A stretch of 64,000 bases of DNA from Druceiella hillmani (GCA_039881145.1 JAYKKI010000060.1:11494501-11558500); one strand, 5' to 3'; shown: positions 48,191 through 63,349, counted from the stretch's first letter. Numbers and translations: made by a program. Notes: generated by a model not told the origin, from the sequence alone.

Positions 48191-50912
48191 ACCCATGTGC
48201 CTTCCGTAGAAACAATCCTAATCAAGCATTTTGAAATATTACTTAAAATAATTAAATAATAAGGGTTTTGTCACCCACTAATCCCTCATAACGTAAAATA
48301 TTTTCTTATCAGATTCTTAATCCATATATTATTAGCGAATTTAAATAATTACCAGTTGACTTCCTAAGCCAAAACCTAGGAAGAACGTGTGATTTAAAAA
48401 TAAAATATAATAAGATAATATATATTCCATCCTGTAGAAGGACAGTAATAGTAAAAGAAGGTTACTTACTATACATTGGTGTAACTTACCGAAATTGACA
48501 AACATATATTACAAAAACTCATATCAAGATGATCACGATCTTCAATTAAAGCCCTTATCCAAAAATTATTATCTGATAAAATTGATGTAGGATTAATAGA
48601 CAGAAATATGGGTTAGGCAGAATATAAATAAAATCCTGTATAATATAACAATCTAAAGTTAGGTCTTTAAATAATTTTACTTTTCAGCAATTAAAAATTC
48701 TCTGGTCACATAATTGGTACTGTAGGGTGCTGAGTCATGGACATATATGGGTTAAGGGCGGCGAACGCGAGGACACTACCTTAGATGCTGGACGGACAAG
48801 ATTCTTGTGGTGCTTAGCATTTTGTTAACATCGTCTAGAAAATAAACACAGGTGTAATATAATTAAAGAGAAGGTATTATCAAAGGGTATGCACGATCCT
48901 CATCTGTCAGAAACCAAATCAAGATAAAGTCAATGAAACGGTGGAACTGGACAATTGTACCCCCTTTTCTCGAAAAATTTTAAAGTTGTTTTAAAGTTTA
49001 TAAGGGTAATAAAGTTTATATATATATATTAAAGCATAATATTTTCGTGCATGAAAATTACATTTGTTTAATGTATATAGGAATAATAAAACTTTTATAA
49101 TAATAATTATAAAACTTAAATAAAAGTATGAAAAATTCAACTTAAATAAAAAAAACATTTTGTTTGAAATTCTGTTTTGGAACATGTCTCCATAATTTAG
49201 TAAAAGTTTTATAAAAATGTTGTTTTAATTAAAATAAATAACATCCTGTATTTTACATTTGGAAGCATCCTTTTCTATTTTGCACCCGGTGTTGTTTTTT
49301 TTTCAAGGAAACCTTTCTTGTAATATTATGCAAAACATTTAAAGAATATATTAGTTAAAGTTCTTAAATAATTACAATACCTTACTACATTCAGAAACCA
49401 TATTTTTTTAAGTTATTTCTTGCAAAGGTGGCCCTAAACCTTTTAGAACGAAATTTAGAATTAACAAACATTTTTGTAATGTCGCAACATTTTATTTTCC
49501 TTTCCATGCTTACTTTAAGTTATCAGTAAAATTTTTAAAATTTATAATATTTGGAATAATGTGTCTTCGATTTTAATATATCTGGGAACCTGTTTACGTC
49601 AACAGAAATGGATAGTTAGTGAGGTAATTTTTAATATTCAATTCATCCGTTTGAAGAAGTGCAGCATTATTTTTGTTAATTACTTCTACGCTTTGATCCT
49701 GATAGCAAATAAACACGAATCATATAAGTAAACTAAAATATACTTACAAAATTAATTTGAAGTTTCTTCACATTGAGAATAGAACATTGAAGTATACTCT
49801 TTCCTTGTCAATCTATACTTTTCAATTCTTAAACTTTTTTGCAGGTGTACATAATATCATAAATAAACTCATTTATGGTCGTAAATTTGGACTCAATTTG
49901 GCTCATTTATACTCGTAAATTTGTAATCATTATACTAAATTGGAAAGTATTTAAAATTTGTCGAATTTTTTTCAAAGACCACTTAATTATAAGACTATTA
50001 TGTTGATTGCTTGGAATGGAAATTACTTCAAAGCGTAAACTCGTTTTCAGATTGCTTTGACCCTTTTTGTAAAGATTTTCTTTAAAAAATGAGACAAAAA
50101 TTATGTATTGGTTAAGGAAATAAATCAAATGGCCGTTATGTTGAATTATTTTTGTAATCGTCTTATAAAGTTTTCTTTGACTTCAAAAACAAGAATTAAA
50201 GGAAAAAAATTCGTTTTTTTAATTTGAATGAAGATATAATTATTGAACTTCAGAAAGATATTGCACAAATTTCAGTAACAAAAGGTGATAAATTTATTCG
50301 CTGTTACTTTCCTTTGAGTTAAGGACAATTAAACTTCTACTTCTGAATGATTCGTCAGATCAATATAAGCAAATTTACGTTTGAAACAGAATTATAAAAA
50401 AATTATAAGTCCATTCAAATTATAAGTAATTTTTAAAATGATTAGTGAAAAAAGAAATATTTTGAAGTTTTCAGTAATATTAACACCATGGCAAATATAA
50501 TAATGAATGTTTTGCACTATTCACACTGCATTCAAATATCCATATATTTATATATTTCATTAGTTCAAGAAAAATATCGAATATACCTTATTGAAGTTTT
50601 CGAGGTAATACCAAAAAGATTTATACCATACCACCATATCATACGTGGTATTTTTCGTCTTATTTTTACACTGTAGGTCCTAACTTTGATTTTTTTTCGC
50701 TTTAACTCACAATAAGGTTTTCAGTTTTCTTTTTTTAAATTACCTTTCTTGTAAGTCCAAAATAATAAACTGTTACTGACTGAATTTTGATCTGTGAAAA
50801 TATATATCACAGTAATTAATATTTCGTAGTTCTCTCTCGGATACTACTAACGGTAATGTTATCAGAATAAAATATTGGGAATCTGAAAACTTAAATTCAT
50901 GTAAACTCTGAA

Positions 50913-50918
<6 letters not shown>

Positions 50919-50955
<37 letters not shown>
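50919..50955. repeat. TA dinucleotide microsatellite
   Basis: About 18 uninterrupted TA units. Confidence 0.95.
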
Positions 50956-50959
<4 letters not shown>

Positions 50960-51922
50960 CCTGAAATAAATAACCTCTTTGTAATAAACTGATCGATATA
51001 GAACATTGTTTCAAAATCACACATGGGAAGCATATTCTTACATACCTGATATTTTTATCTCAAATAAAAATTATTGGGGGAGAGAATTTTATTGTTTTCA
51101 ATTTCTTGGGGTAAAATTTCAAAATTCGCTTAAGAGAAATTTAACAAAAATAACGTTATTTAATTTTTCGTAGATATTTTAATTAGCAGTAAAAAAAACA
51201 ATTTGTAAGATGCTTGCAACTTTGTCGCTGTATCTGATTTCAAAATAGGCGCAGGATTTTGAAAACTTTGCATGTTTTCCATAAGCTCATTTTCTGATTT
51301 GAGTATATTTCAAGACCATTTTCCGTCACGTAACTGTGCACCATATTTGTAGCAATATTTTAATGTGGTCTTTTTTCTATTTAAACAGTTACTATGATTT
51401 GAATTAGAAATAACGTCTTCGTTGTGATGAATTGTTCATCTGAGTAGAATTATAAGCACGTTTCCGGGAATTTAATCACATGTGAAACTGCCAAAATAAC
51501 TTACAGACTATAAGTACGTTCATCATTTTGTTGTGGACTTTACAAAGTTTGAGTAATTTAATATATATTTGAATGCAACATTTAATTAAATAATTTTGTT
51601 TGCATCAAATTCAAGCAATGTACCAAACATTAACTTTATATTCAAAATTTTCGGAAGTATTTGACATAGAAATTTAATATCATTGTAACTTAATGAGCAT
51701 CAAATATTAATACTCATAACTAATTAACTTATGGGGAAATAATTTAGCATCTATCCAAAACTAATGACATCCATCTACAAGTTTCATCGTATCATACTCA
51801 AGTGTTCTATAAATTGTAACAATAGCAGTTGGAAAATTTTAAAAAATTACAGTGTTTTTCATTCCTTATTTTGTTACATTTATGTGTATATTCACCACCG
51901 TATATTAAGTTAAGATTGTATG

Positions 51923-52050
<128 letters not shown>

Positions 52051-55000
52051 AACATTATATATACATATCCCTTTTTTAAATTATAACTCATTCCTCAAAT
52101 TGCGACCTCGTAACTCAGGAATTATGAATCCTCATCACTCCAACAACGAATATATAGGCAGCATCGACAATCAGAGTATAATTCTTTAAGGATGTATCAA
52201 TTAATATTTTTCTTATTTTCATAAATTTCTTATTTTCATTCTAATATGATGTCGAAATTTACAATTTTCTTTTTTTTTAAATGCCTTTATATGCCAATTT
52301 GACAAACGATTTAATAAAAAATATCTTTAATTTTTTTTAATTAAATGAATATCAAATTATTGTGTAAATTTGCGAATAGCTCAATTTTTTAATATTAATA
52401 AAAATAAATGTATAAAGAGAAAAAAGTTTCAAACTTAAATCAAACAGTACTAACTTTTCGTCTTGCGCTTTGGACATTGCTAATGCTGGCGGTAATATAT
52501 ATTTGTTTTCAATAAATTGCATCATTATAATTTTAGTTTCATTATTTGCAGATAAAATAACTTAAACCTTTTGACTTAAAAACAACACAAAAGCCCAGCA
52601 AAAAGGCTTCTTCAAGGCTTCTTCCTTGACTAAATAGTTCAATGTGTAAACGATACATTCCCTTTTATTTCATATTGTCGTAATCATATCAATGTAAACA
52701 AAATTTATTTCAGTTATATATAATTATATATAATCATAGGTAAGTATTTTTACTTTAAAATTATGTAGTTAAAAAGATTGAAATGGTGATATTAAAACTA
52801 TTTTTTTAGTTTTATAATGTTGATAAAGGCTGAAATGTTTGTCGAATATATGGTTCATCCTTCTAATAAACATAATTTTTGTATGAAAATTTGTTTACAC
52901 GCCAATAAGTAAACATATAATTGCTTTGTATAATAAGTGACATTATATGGATATTTCTATCCAATAAACTAAGTAAGAAAATGTTTACTCAAATTTTTAT
53001 CATTATCATCGAGAAAAGGATTTTGATAAATTATTTCCCAGTTGTTATTGTTCCCATTGCCAATTAATTTGTCATTTAAAAATATTCTTAAAACAGACGT
53101 GTTCATCGGTCTCAAATACATTTTTATTAAAAAGTAAAAGCAAAGCAAAATTCTTTTGCCGCCTAAATAAAAATGTAAATACCTTTATCCGACAAAAAAC
53201 ATTAAGTCCCCCTAAAGCTTATCTAAATGTACTTTTCGACTGGTTTACCGAAAGCTTAGAGTGAAAGTTTTAAAGATTTTGTTTATTTTAAACTGTAATA
53301 TATTCATGGAGCTTTTATGGTTTGTTTAATGTCCCCTCGCTGAAGATTAAAATTATTACCGAAGGCGTGATTGTTACAGAATATTTGCAGCGGAATAATG
53401 TTTTGGCATTTAATATCAAATGCACCCTTGTAATTTCGCCAGGGATTCGTTTTACAGTCTAAATTATTTCTTTAAAGAAAACATGAAGAAAAAATATTTT
53501 TAAAATTATTTGGTATTTAGTTCCCGAAATATTTGAATAACTATTTAATTGGTTTTTATCATGTACTAAAAAATTTAGCGTGCTATATATTATTGATCAA
53601 TCGGTACACAAAAAAAATTCTGAAGTGCTTCAAGAAGCTTCATCACATTTGCAACATGAAATTATTGATCAAAATTATTATAGGCGATCTATTTATCGTC
53701 CTTCGTTATCTCATGTTTTTGAAAAGGATTATTCTTTTCTCGTTTTAAGAGTGATCTCAATATGCCGGCAAGTAGAGTGGGCTCAATTTGTTCGAGTGGA
53801 AGTGTAGCTTGTCGTAAATATCAAAATGTCAAACTTACTTAGGTTTCTAAGTTGTTTTAAATGTTCTTCAACAATCAATTTTGGATATTTTGGCGTTTTA
53901 TGTAAATTGGATTCGATGAATGCCTATTTAAATTATCGTGAACTTCAATTAACCTGTGAAAGTGATCTATTGTATTTCTACGGGAAAAAATATATGCCAA
54001 AATTCACCATACAAATTTAAATATTCATACAGTTTCAAGGCTTCTTCATAACATGGCGGAAATATCCCTTTTTTTATTCATTTTGAAATCAATTGCAAAT
54101 AAATATTTCTTAACGAAGTCCTTCGTTTCCCATTACAATTATTCACTAAGGAAACAAAGAATTTGTGAATTGACATAAAGTCAATAACATTTCAAAACAA
54201 TCATGCTTATCTATTTGGCTTACCGCCTGATTTTTCATTTTGCTTTAATTTTGCAGTTATTTGCAAGTATGAATTTTTATGAAATGATTTCCAACGCGAT
54301 ACGAAATCTAAATCTATATTATTTGGAATTAGGAAAAAACTATATTGGAAATTAATTCGTGGTATTATCATAAGCGAACTTTCCAACTTAAATTAGAACA
54401 TGAGTATCTCAGACTGGCTCGAACTAGATAAAATTAAAGAATAAAGTCATAATTTTTTCAATTTTAAAACCCTAAAATATCAATTTGCAAAAACAAGAAA
54501 ATTGTAGTGGAAATATAAAAACAATTATTCCAGGCAAAGTGACATAGGTTTTACCTTAACCTTAGTTATTAAAAACCATATTGGAAATATATTTCTCAGA
54601 AATTGGAAAGTAAATTATTTCTCGGTCGACTGTATTTTTTTAATTTTATACTCTGAAGTTAAAAATAGAAAATAATTTCCTTTTCTTTAAAATCTTGATT
54701 CGATGTACGCCATAGATTATTATCTTTTAGACTTTAATTTGTATGGTAGCATTCAAAATTAATTAAAACTTTAATGCAAATATTATTTTGGGCCCACTGC
54801 ACATATATAACTATGCACAATTTTTGTATTTTATATTGAAGGTACATGGATATTGCATTCATTCAAAGAAGCGTATCGTACTTCTTATCAGTAACGATAT
54901 CTACAACGTATCATTAAAGTATTTTTTTAGAACAAATATCTCTATATTGTCACAAATGAACCAAGTCAAACTCAAGCAAGACCATTTATAATTATAATCG

Positions 55001-57359
55001 TTTTTTGTGACAGACAGATATGTAAAAGGATTATTATTACTTGAGCAGTCAAATAGTTAACATTTATGTGAGGAATTAGTTTTAGATACATAATGGAACA
55101 TAAGGTAGAATATGAAATAATATATATCCGGGAAACATGCAGTGGTTGAATTTCACAATGTGTCGAATCTTAAAAAAACTAGCGATTCACTTTGTAAAAC
55201 AATCACGTTATTATATTTTAATTCATATTTTCGAGGTTAATGTATATTACATCGGGGTTAATATATATTAATTCATATTTAATATAACCCTTAAATGGGG
55301 ATTTATTTTTATTCTTTTTAGTTCTATTCAATTCGAAACGAGAATAAGTTTTGATGAGCCAGCGTTCGGGATTTATCCCTGGAACTTACCATTACACAAA
55401 ATTATAATATAGTCTGAGTACAATCATATTCTTGGACAGTATACTCTTCACCATTCATTTGGAAATCAAAGAAATAGGAATAATGAACATTACCGAAAAA
55501 CATCCAAGTATGAGTAAACCAAAGGAAGAATTGGCGACTGATACATTCAGCTATACCGCATAACGGTGCAGAAGTCATTATGAATATATAAAAGCTGCAG
55601 AAGTCATTATTATTACATAAATACTGCGAGCAGAAAAACACGATATATCTGACCTCTTCCCACTACACCCCCTTCAGTCAAAGCTAATTACTTGTGGAGA
55701 CAGTACCTGTGTTTTACACGCCAACACACTGTTCATGTGATGTTAAATTTATTTAAACAAATAGCTCAGGAATAGTTATGAAAATGTCAAAGTCATATAT
55801 GCATCTTGTTCTCTAATGCCATTCAACCTAATTTAATATTTTTGGTTTTTCCTATAAGTGCATTCTAAAACATGGTAACATTTTCTTTAAAACAACATAA
55901 ACATTAGTTTATATGTGTTGTAACTTGTTTAATTTTGCTTGGATTTGAATATGTTTAAGAAGAATAGGTGTGAAATTAAAGTATATATAACAACTTTTTA
56001 CCGTTTTTTTTCTGCTTAAAATTTAAATAAAAAATAATTGACATATCAATTTGAGAAAAAAATTACTAATACGTCACACATACTTTTAAAAATTGCCCAG
56101 AAATAAAGACAATAGTTTTGGAGTTCATAAGGAAAATGCACAGTATTTTGTGTAGAAGTGTCTATGATACTCGTAGATTGTGCCACTCATATTTTACAAT
56201 ACCTTTTTATAGTATTAAAAACGGGTCATGATTGGTACTTCCAATAGGGTAACTGGTATAAGAGACTCAGAAGGCGCGTAAAAAGATTAAAAAAATCTAA
56301 GATTTTGTTTCCAAAAATGCAGAAAATAAAAATAAAAACCGTCTTGTTAAAGAGGTTTTTACTGTTTTAGTTTGATTCTACCCTTGCAAATAAAATAAAA
56401 GTCCGCAGAATATGCTAATTATGATCTATAAAGGAATTGTACATCTTCTTCTGCACTCTTCAGTACAAACAGTCAAAGGTGTGCAAAGTAATGATCGTAA
56501 TACTGGTGATAATGATGATGTGCATGATGGTGAAGAGAAATAATGCGATGATGAATATGAACTTTTGCTTTTAAAATCAAGTTAATATAATTTCAAAATA
56601 ATAATCTCTCCAATACATAATATACCTTTATTAAACAATTTATTTTTGTATTGCTACCTTGTGGGCCCTAATTTTATATTTTGATAGCATATTTGAGTTT
56701 TTGTCATGTTTTTGTTATTTAGAGTCCTCTATGCAATATAAACATTTGTCTTAAATAGCAGTAATGACAGCGTTGTTCTGATCATTTTAAAATTGTATTG
56801 CGTAGGAGAACTTAAGGGCACATTTTTGCAGATGTAATTACATTTCCAATAAAAGTATTGGGTGATCACGTTGTAGTCGTTCTGAGTCTTCTGTTGATTA
56901 GACTCAGTGGAAATAAGGTGAAAAATTGCCTCTGAGCACAGTATTACTTTTACTAAAGCCTTAGTCGTACATTTCCCTGTGGATTTCCTTAAGAGGTTTA
57001 GAGGCGTGGTTAACAAAGAAAACGGATTTATTATTTTCATGCTCACGTTAATTTGATGCTTAGCTACTGAAACTACCTAAGTGTACAGAATTTCATTCAA
57101 GAGATTAAGTTATGGTGAATCTAGAGTCCACACTGAAATTGAAATTTGTTATTGTGTTTTCTACTATTTAGAAGATTTACAATATATCCAATAGTTCACA
57201 GATATTTTCATGATATGAATACGTACGTTATTTTGTAGATTTATCCGTTTTTCTTCGATTTTTAAACTTAATTTTAAATTAATCTGGCATGCAACAATAA
57301 TTAACGTGACTTTAATAAACTTATGTTAGCAATATAATTTTTAGCACACGAATTCTTTA

Positions 57360-57450
57360 CACAAACACACATTAACGCACGCACGCACATATGCGCATGC
57401 GTACGCGCAGGCCCACGCGCACCCGCATGCACATACGCACACGCACACTA
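57360..57450. repeat. Alternating purine-pyrimidine CG/CA/CATG tract
   Basis: ACACAAACACACATTAACGC leads into a run of GCACGCAC, ATGCGCATGCGTACGCGC, GGCCCACGCGCACCCGCATG and CACACGCACAC. GC content here is several-fold above the neighbours, and CpG is frequent. It is a candidate Z-DNA-forming sequence by composition. Confidence 0.8.
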
Positions 57451-57959
57451 GTTTTCAAATGCACGTCCTAAAAAGCAACTATGCGCAAATTAATAAATTA
57501 AATTGAACAACAAATTTTAATTGAACAACAAAGACCAAAGATTGCTTATAAATTATATTTCAATTTTTCTATCTTCATTTATAAGGAAAATATTCCATTA
57601 TTTAACGGAAAGTAAAAAAGATTTTGCCAGTTAAAAATTTTCCAGAAATAAGTACAATTAATTTTTAGTAATTTTAAGTATGTGATATCTTCTAAAATAT
57701 TTGTGATAATGATAATGATTTGCTGTAAAGAGCAAATTTTATCTACATTAAATGCACAACGTAAACAAATTATTTAATTAGACAGTATAATCCACAAAAA
57801 GTACCAATAGCCTAAAAATGGTCACTGTGGGTTATCCGTAGGATATCGATGTATGTCATTCCGAACTTTTTGTAGATATTTTTAAAATAAGCTATTCCAT
57901 GGTACAACATTTTGATATATTTCATAGAGTTTAGTCAGCGTTGACTTTTTTATATTTTT

Positions 57960-58047
57960 TGTAAATATAACATGCATGTATTAGGTATACATAGAAAAAA
58001 AATTGGAATATTTTGGTAAATATAATATGCATGTATTAGGTATGCGT
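57960..58047 (+). repeat. Tandem duplication of a 28-bp motif
   Basis: GTAAATATAAYATGCATGTA followed by TTAGGTAT occurs at 57961 and again at 58016, 55 bp apart, with one or two differences. Confidence 0.9.
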
Positions 58048-58384
58048 AAGAAATCATCTGAATGATAGTGAAAACCGTATCAAAATTCGTTGCGTAATCG
58101 ACTTTGTTTTTATATTATGCAAGGATTAATGTGAGTGAATACATTATCCAAAGTGACAGAAATCTGTGTTTGCTATATGTTTGTTCGGATTTGAAATTTA
58201 ATGGCAGCTCTCAATAACCTGGAAATTAAATGAATATTAGCTTTATCACCATATACAGTGCATAAAAAAATATTTCCAAATGTAAGCAAGTTGGAATAGA
58301 AATGAATTAAATAGACGAAATTAAGGATCCAAACCCCTTCACAACCCGACGTAAGCTTCATCATGGTAAACTATCAAGGTAAAC

Positions 58385-58770
58385 TTTATAATCTCAAACT
58401 AAGTCTTAACAAATTTCAATTCATGCACCAAGACGTGGTTAAATCTTTGATAGCTATTCTAGAATTCAAATTGTCATCAAGATAATATTTAACATTCGCC
58501 TGCAAATTAACTTGTGAACATCATAATACCCAATAAATACATAATTATCGTAACGTCCGCTAACTTCACCTCCCGGGAAACATAGGTGTCCAAGAAGATC
58601 ACAAGTATTACATGTAGAATCAGTTGACGCAATAACACATACGTAGACATCTAATTAGAAATTTGGAGCATTATATCCTAAACAATTTCGGATTTCTTAT
58701 TTGTTTCTTTATTGGTATCCAAAACACTAGCTACGTACAAAATTTGATGTTTCTGGCTTATCAGAAAGAG
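58385..58770 (+). repeat. Segment F, copy 2 (pair of 42585-42960)
   Basis: Same orientation and marker order as copy 1: AATCTCAAA (58390), AATTCATGCACCAAGAC (58418), GTCATCAAGATA (58473), CAAGTATTACATGTAGAAT (58602) and TTGGAGCAT (about 58663). The offset from copy 1 stays within about 15.80-15.81 kb. Confidence 0.75.
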
Positions 58771-61079
58771 AAGGGCTTTGATGTTCTATCAGTGATTACG
58801 TGGGATAGTGTATAAACTGCAAAATGAACGGTATTTCATGATACATATCTCAGAAACTTCGTAGATGCAAAATTGTATCTGGAATATATATGTATAATCT
58901 TATATTCCTTTCTGGATGTATTGTTTAAGTTCCCGCTTTCGCAATGATGGCCCTGAGTTTTGCGGGTGTCAAAATAGCTGCAAAGGGCTTTAGAATAACC
59001 TGTTATTCGGTAATGCGACTTGCAGCTATTCAGGATTTTATTCAAAAGTTAATTATTACTTAAGTTTTTTCTTTTCTTTTTCTTGTAAGTTCAATTTATT
59101 TTATTCTATAATTTTAGCGGTTTTTAAGGCCATATCGGTAGATATACTAAACATTTTCCTCTTATTAAATAACGAAATATTAACGGAAAGGGATTTTCGC
59201 CTTCCGTTAATATTTCATTGAGAAAAAATAGGAATATATTTCAAGAAATATTTTAAGAGAAAATGTTAAGCAGTTTGAACATCGGCTCTTAGATGAAAGA
59301 ACTTGATTGCAAAAAGGGTCCTGAGTAATAATTTCATGGAAAATAATGCTTAACATCTTAGCTTGATATTTCATGTAGTTTTCGAGTTTTTAAGAAAATA
59401 TAGTACATACACGATTAGCATATTGTCATACGATGAAGTATTCCATTGGCATAAATCTGTATCATTCATCTATACCATCATTTGACTTTGGGCCAAATAG
59501 TGCTGGGATTGTCTTGCCAAACAAATTATTAACAAAAAATTCTTCATTCACGTGTGATATCATGTAACATATTTAGGAATTCTATTACCAATCTCCGGAA
59601 TGCATTGTCAGATCTCGTCTAACATTATATGGGTGACCCGAGAGCCATGTCCTTCAAAAAAAAAGCTTCCGATAAAATCACTTTATGTATTACCAAAAAG
59701 ACGGGTTATAGTTTTCGTATGACGATAAGAATAAAAAATTAATGTAATTGTGTTATTGAAAATATTTTTTCCAAATTATTAATATGATATCATTTCAACA
59801 GTTTGCAAAAAAAAATTATTTTTGCGTTTTTTAATAAAATGAAATGCGCAAAATTTTCCTTACAATATTAATTGTGTAACGTTTGAAAGCAATTTTTACC
59901 AGAACGAAACAGTAAATACATTTACTTTAATTTTAAATATAACATCATTTTACATTTAGTTTTTAATCAAATCGCTCTACGGATTTTTTAAATGAAATTA
60001 AAAATATGGTAACATAACAGATTTTCCTGCAAAATTAATAATATGATATTTAAGAGCGTTATTTAATATAACTAAATAATAAATAATCTTTAAATTTTAA
60101 AATAAGTTGGAAATATTTATATTTTGAAAGAAAAAAAATAATTTAGCGAATTTCGCCCCTTAATATACATAAAAAACTCAGTCGAATTTATGAAATCTTC
60201 CCTTTTTTGCAATCTGATTAAAAAAAGGGTATTTATATTATTGTGTAGACTATAAGTGACAGTTGGGCAATCAACATTATATTTTTTACACAACCAAATG
60301 GCCAAAAAAAATATTAATAACAAATTAAGGGTTTTAAATAACGGATGGGAATCACATTGCTAGGGCAACTAATTATTGTTTGGTCCAATGACGTTATATC
60401 GAAATATCAGGAACAAGAAAAAAAAATGTCAAAAACAAGTAATTGTATTGTCTTCCATGCAAATGTTTCCATTTATTGATTCTCTACCTTTCCTCAACAA
60501 TAAACCAATTAACTCTACCCGAAACCGGTTTTTTTATTAATAATAAAATATATCCGTTTGACATAACGTCAGTACTAGGGCCACATTCAAATATAATCAA
60601 TGGAATTATTGATGTATGAGGAAAAGTAATTTCATTGATTGCTTGCTTGGAAGTATAATGGAAAATCTTTTTCATTAAAATTAAGAATTTCAATAAAAAT
60701 AAATGGTTTTAATTTAACGCCCAAATGATTTTAATAAAGTTGTTTGCGTGTTATATTTCCTTCCTGTCTTACGATTATTTACAAATCAATAATAGGTTCG
60801 TTTATATCATGTCTTATATCCACTCAATTAATATTTAGATTTCCATCAAAAAGAAACGAAATGACTTGGGTATCCATTTGCAGACATTATCCATAACTCC
60901 GATAAGTTATAAAATCCATGGAAGAGTTTATGTTAAAATATTTGCAATATGGTGCCAATTGAAATAAATGTTTATTTATTTTTTTGAATTAAATTTCTAA
61001 TAATATTTAACAATGAAATCGAATATATATTAATTAAATTTACTTTAGAAAGATTTGGTTAACGAGAGTTGGCAAATAA
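58771..61079. other. AT-rich non-coding DNA between segments F and C
   Basis: Minus-strand frames at 58836-59045, 60117-60323 and 60484-60693 have no recognisable motif and are not called. The 59174-59216 hairpin is the only structure supported here. Confidence 0.45.
59174..59216. repeat. 15-bp inverted repeat, 13-nt loop
   Basis: GAAATATTAACGGAA at 59174-59188 pairs exactly with TTCCGTTAATATTTC at 59202-59216. The loop is G-rich then T-rich (AGGGATTTTCGCC). No downstream gene makes a terminator or regulatory role likely. Confidence 0.9.
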
Positions 61080-61830
61080 ATTACCTAGCTAAGAATTAAG
61101 CTGTCAATAGAATCGAGTCAATATTTTGTTGACCCCATAGCTTTATCCATTTACTTTTATTCAGTATTGGCAAAATGCTTACTGAAAAAGGAAATATGCA
61201 GAATTGAATATTTTTCAAATTTGATAAGCGATAGGTAGAATACATCTGTTACTTTTATGTTTTTTTGTAATTATGCATAGAAAAAAAATAAATCATGGGG
61301 TGGAAAAATACCAAAAAGTATTTTTTTTAATACTCCATATACTAAACACACAATTTTGCTTATTGAAATTACTTCTTAATCCGTTTAAACTATTTTCCTA
61401 AAATAAAATTTAGTCTGTGCTTATAAAAACTAACATTTACTGTCTAAAGTTTATTTATAGGGAATATAATAAACACATTAAAGCCACAGAAAGAGAAATT
61501 AAGCAAGAAATTACACAATAGTCGCTCATAGACTATATTGAAAAGATACGACGGAAATCATATCTAAGTTTAAAGTTAGTTTAACGTGACCCACGTGTGT
61601 ACATTTGCTGATAAGTTTCCGTAATAGCTTGAGGTCAGCGGTTAATGAAGCGAGATGGTTTTCATTGTTGTCATGTTAGATTTCATTTTGCAGTTGACTT
61701 TCTATTTTAGACTTGCTGTTCGTAGTTGATTGTAATAAAGTATTTGTAAATCTGAAGTGTCAGTACTACGAGTAAATATTAAAATATTTTCTTCTCAAAG
61801 ACGGAACAGTTTTTATCTCCAAGATATAAA
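61080..61830 (+). repeat. Repeat family C, copy 3
   Basis: Anchors: CAATAGAATCGAGTCAATAT (61105), CCGTAATAGCTTGAGG, GAAGCGAGATGGTTTTCATT, GTTGTCATGTT and CAGTTGACTTTCTA. About 70-75% identical by eye to 45060-45660 in the matched blocks and in the same orientation. Confidence 0.8.
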
Positions 61831-63349
61831 CACTGTGTTATTATACTTTTTGTTAATACTTTTATAAGACACTGAAATATTATTATTCTGCAATTAAAAT
61901 ACTGTAACAAAATACCAGAGAATATATATAGTAAAGATGTCAAGTATGATCCTTTATGATTTCACACTGTGTATTTTTGAAATATAATTACTATAAAATA
62001 CAATATGCATTAAGCTTGTAATTTTAATTTTTAAAATCATTAGAGACTGACACATTCATTTTACGTTTAAGTATAAAAATTAATAGGCGAATTATCAAAT
62101 TGTGGCATAAGAATTATGTATGATACTCAAAAATAACAATAAAATTGTGCCGTACGTTTATTTGGTTAAACCAAGAATTAACTTGATTAACTATACTCAT
62201 TTAAACCCTGATAGTGCGGATATAATTACTATTCTGAGGCATTAGAAATATCAATTAATTTAAAATAAGGCACCAACTTAATCGAATAGTCAACAGGAAA
62301 ATACTTCAAAGTCAATAGAAATTTACCAGACCGAGGAAATAAAGATATAGAGAACAGAAAATTTAAATACACAGGTTTTCTTCCAGTAAATAAAAATAAA
62401 TACAAAATAGTAACGATATACAGCATCTGTATCGCTCTGTAATGACAACTGATGACGGGTAATTAATTACCAATATTAAAGGTACGAATGAACCTAAAGT
62501 AAAAACGCTCACGGCTATCTCAATTTTTTCCTCAAAATGTTTACCGTGGAAAAACAAGGACGTAAATATCTGTTTAAATTCCGATTCCATTTGCACATGG
62601 AATATAATTTCAAGAAATGAAACAAATTTTTATCATATAATTTTTATAGTAAAATATGTAGCATGTTTCATTACCAATCATATAAAAAATAACTTTGCTG
62701 TATATCAAAAAATCTACGCATTTTGCCACTTTTCTTGATAATTTTCAACATCGACGATTACATAATAATTTTCTGGGAATTTTTTGACACTTCTAAAAGA
62801 ACGTCTCTTATGTTCTACTTTTTTTAAAACGTTAGAAATTAGCAAATAAAAATCACATCTTTACTTATAAAGAAAATGAAAGAAGTTAAGCTCACATCTT
62901 TCATTAACGTTGATTTAAAGTTTACTCATTATTACAAGAATTTTGGGAAAATATATTTACAGACTGTGGCCGTGTGGCCGTGTCGTGTGGGACATTTGTG
63001 CGTGAGTCGATAATATAGAGGAGCCGTTAAAGTACGATGAAACAAAGGTTTTTCAGCTGTGTGAAAATTTAATAGAGGTGAAATAAGATCTACTTAAGCT
63101 ATAAACAAAAGCGTTACTATCTATATTTCATAGCAGGAATTTAAGCAATAATTGCGAAATTTTTATTCATAGTTATTGCTTTTCAGCCATTTGAACATCT
63201 TTATCACTTTTTTTGAACACGTGTGAATGATAATGAACATCTTAACAATGCCGAAATATGAGTTCTTTCATGTATCACATCATACGTGTGGTTCATATAT
63301 TGATAACATATAACTCTTCGAGCATAATTATGTCGGTAAAACCGTTTCA
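61831..63349. other. AT-rich non-coding DNA between segments C and E
   Basis: No gene was recognised. Minus-strand frames at 62229-62596 overlap each other in different frames and show no motif. A short GC-rich patch (GTGGCCGTGTGGCCGTGTCG, about 62966-62985) contains a small tandem repeat of GTGGCCGT. Confidence 0.45.

Noticed and set aside
53533..54020. Three plus-strand frames in series as a possible exon cluster
   Set aside because: Overlapping frames give unrelated peptides rich in Ile, Leu and Phe. This is what AT-rich non-coding DNA produces.
59174..59216. Bacterial-type transcription terminator
   Set aside because: The DNA has eukaryotic character, no upstream gene, and the stem is AT-rich and not followed by a proper T tract.
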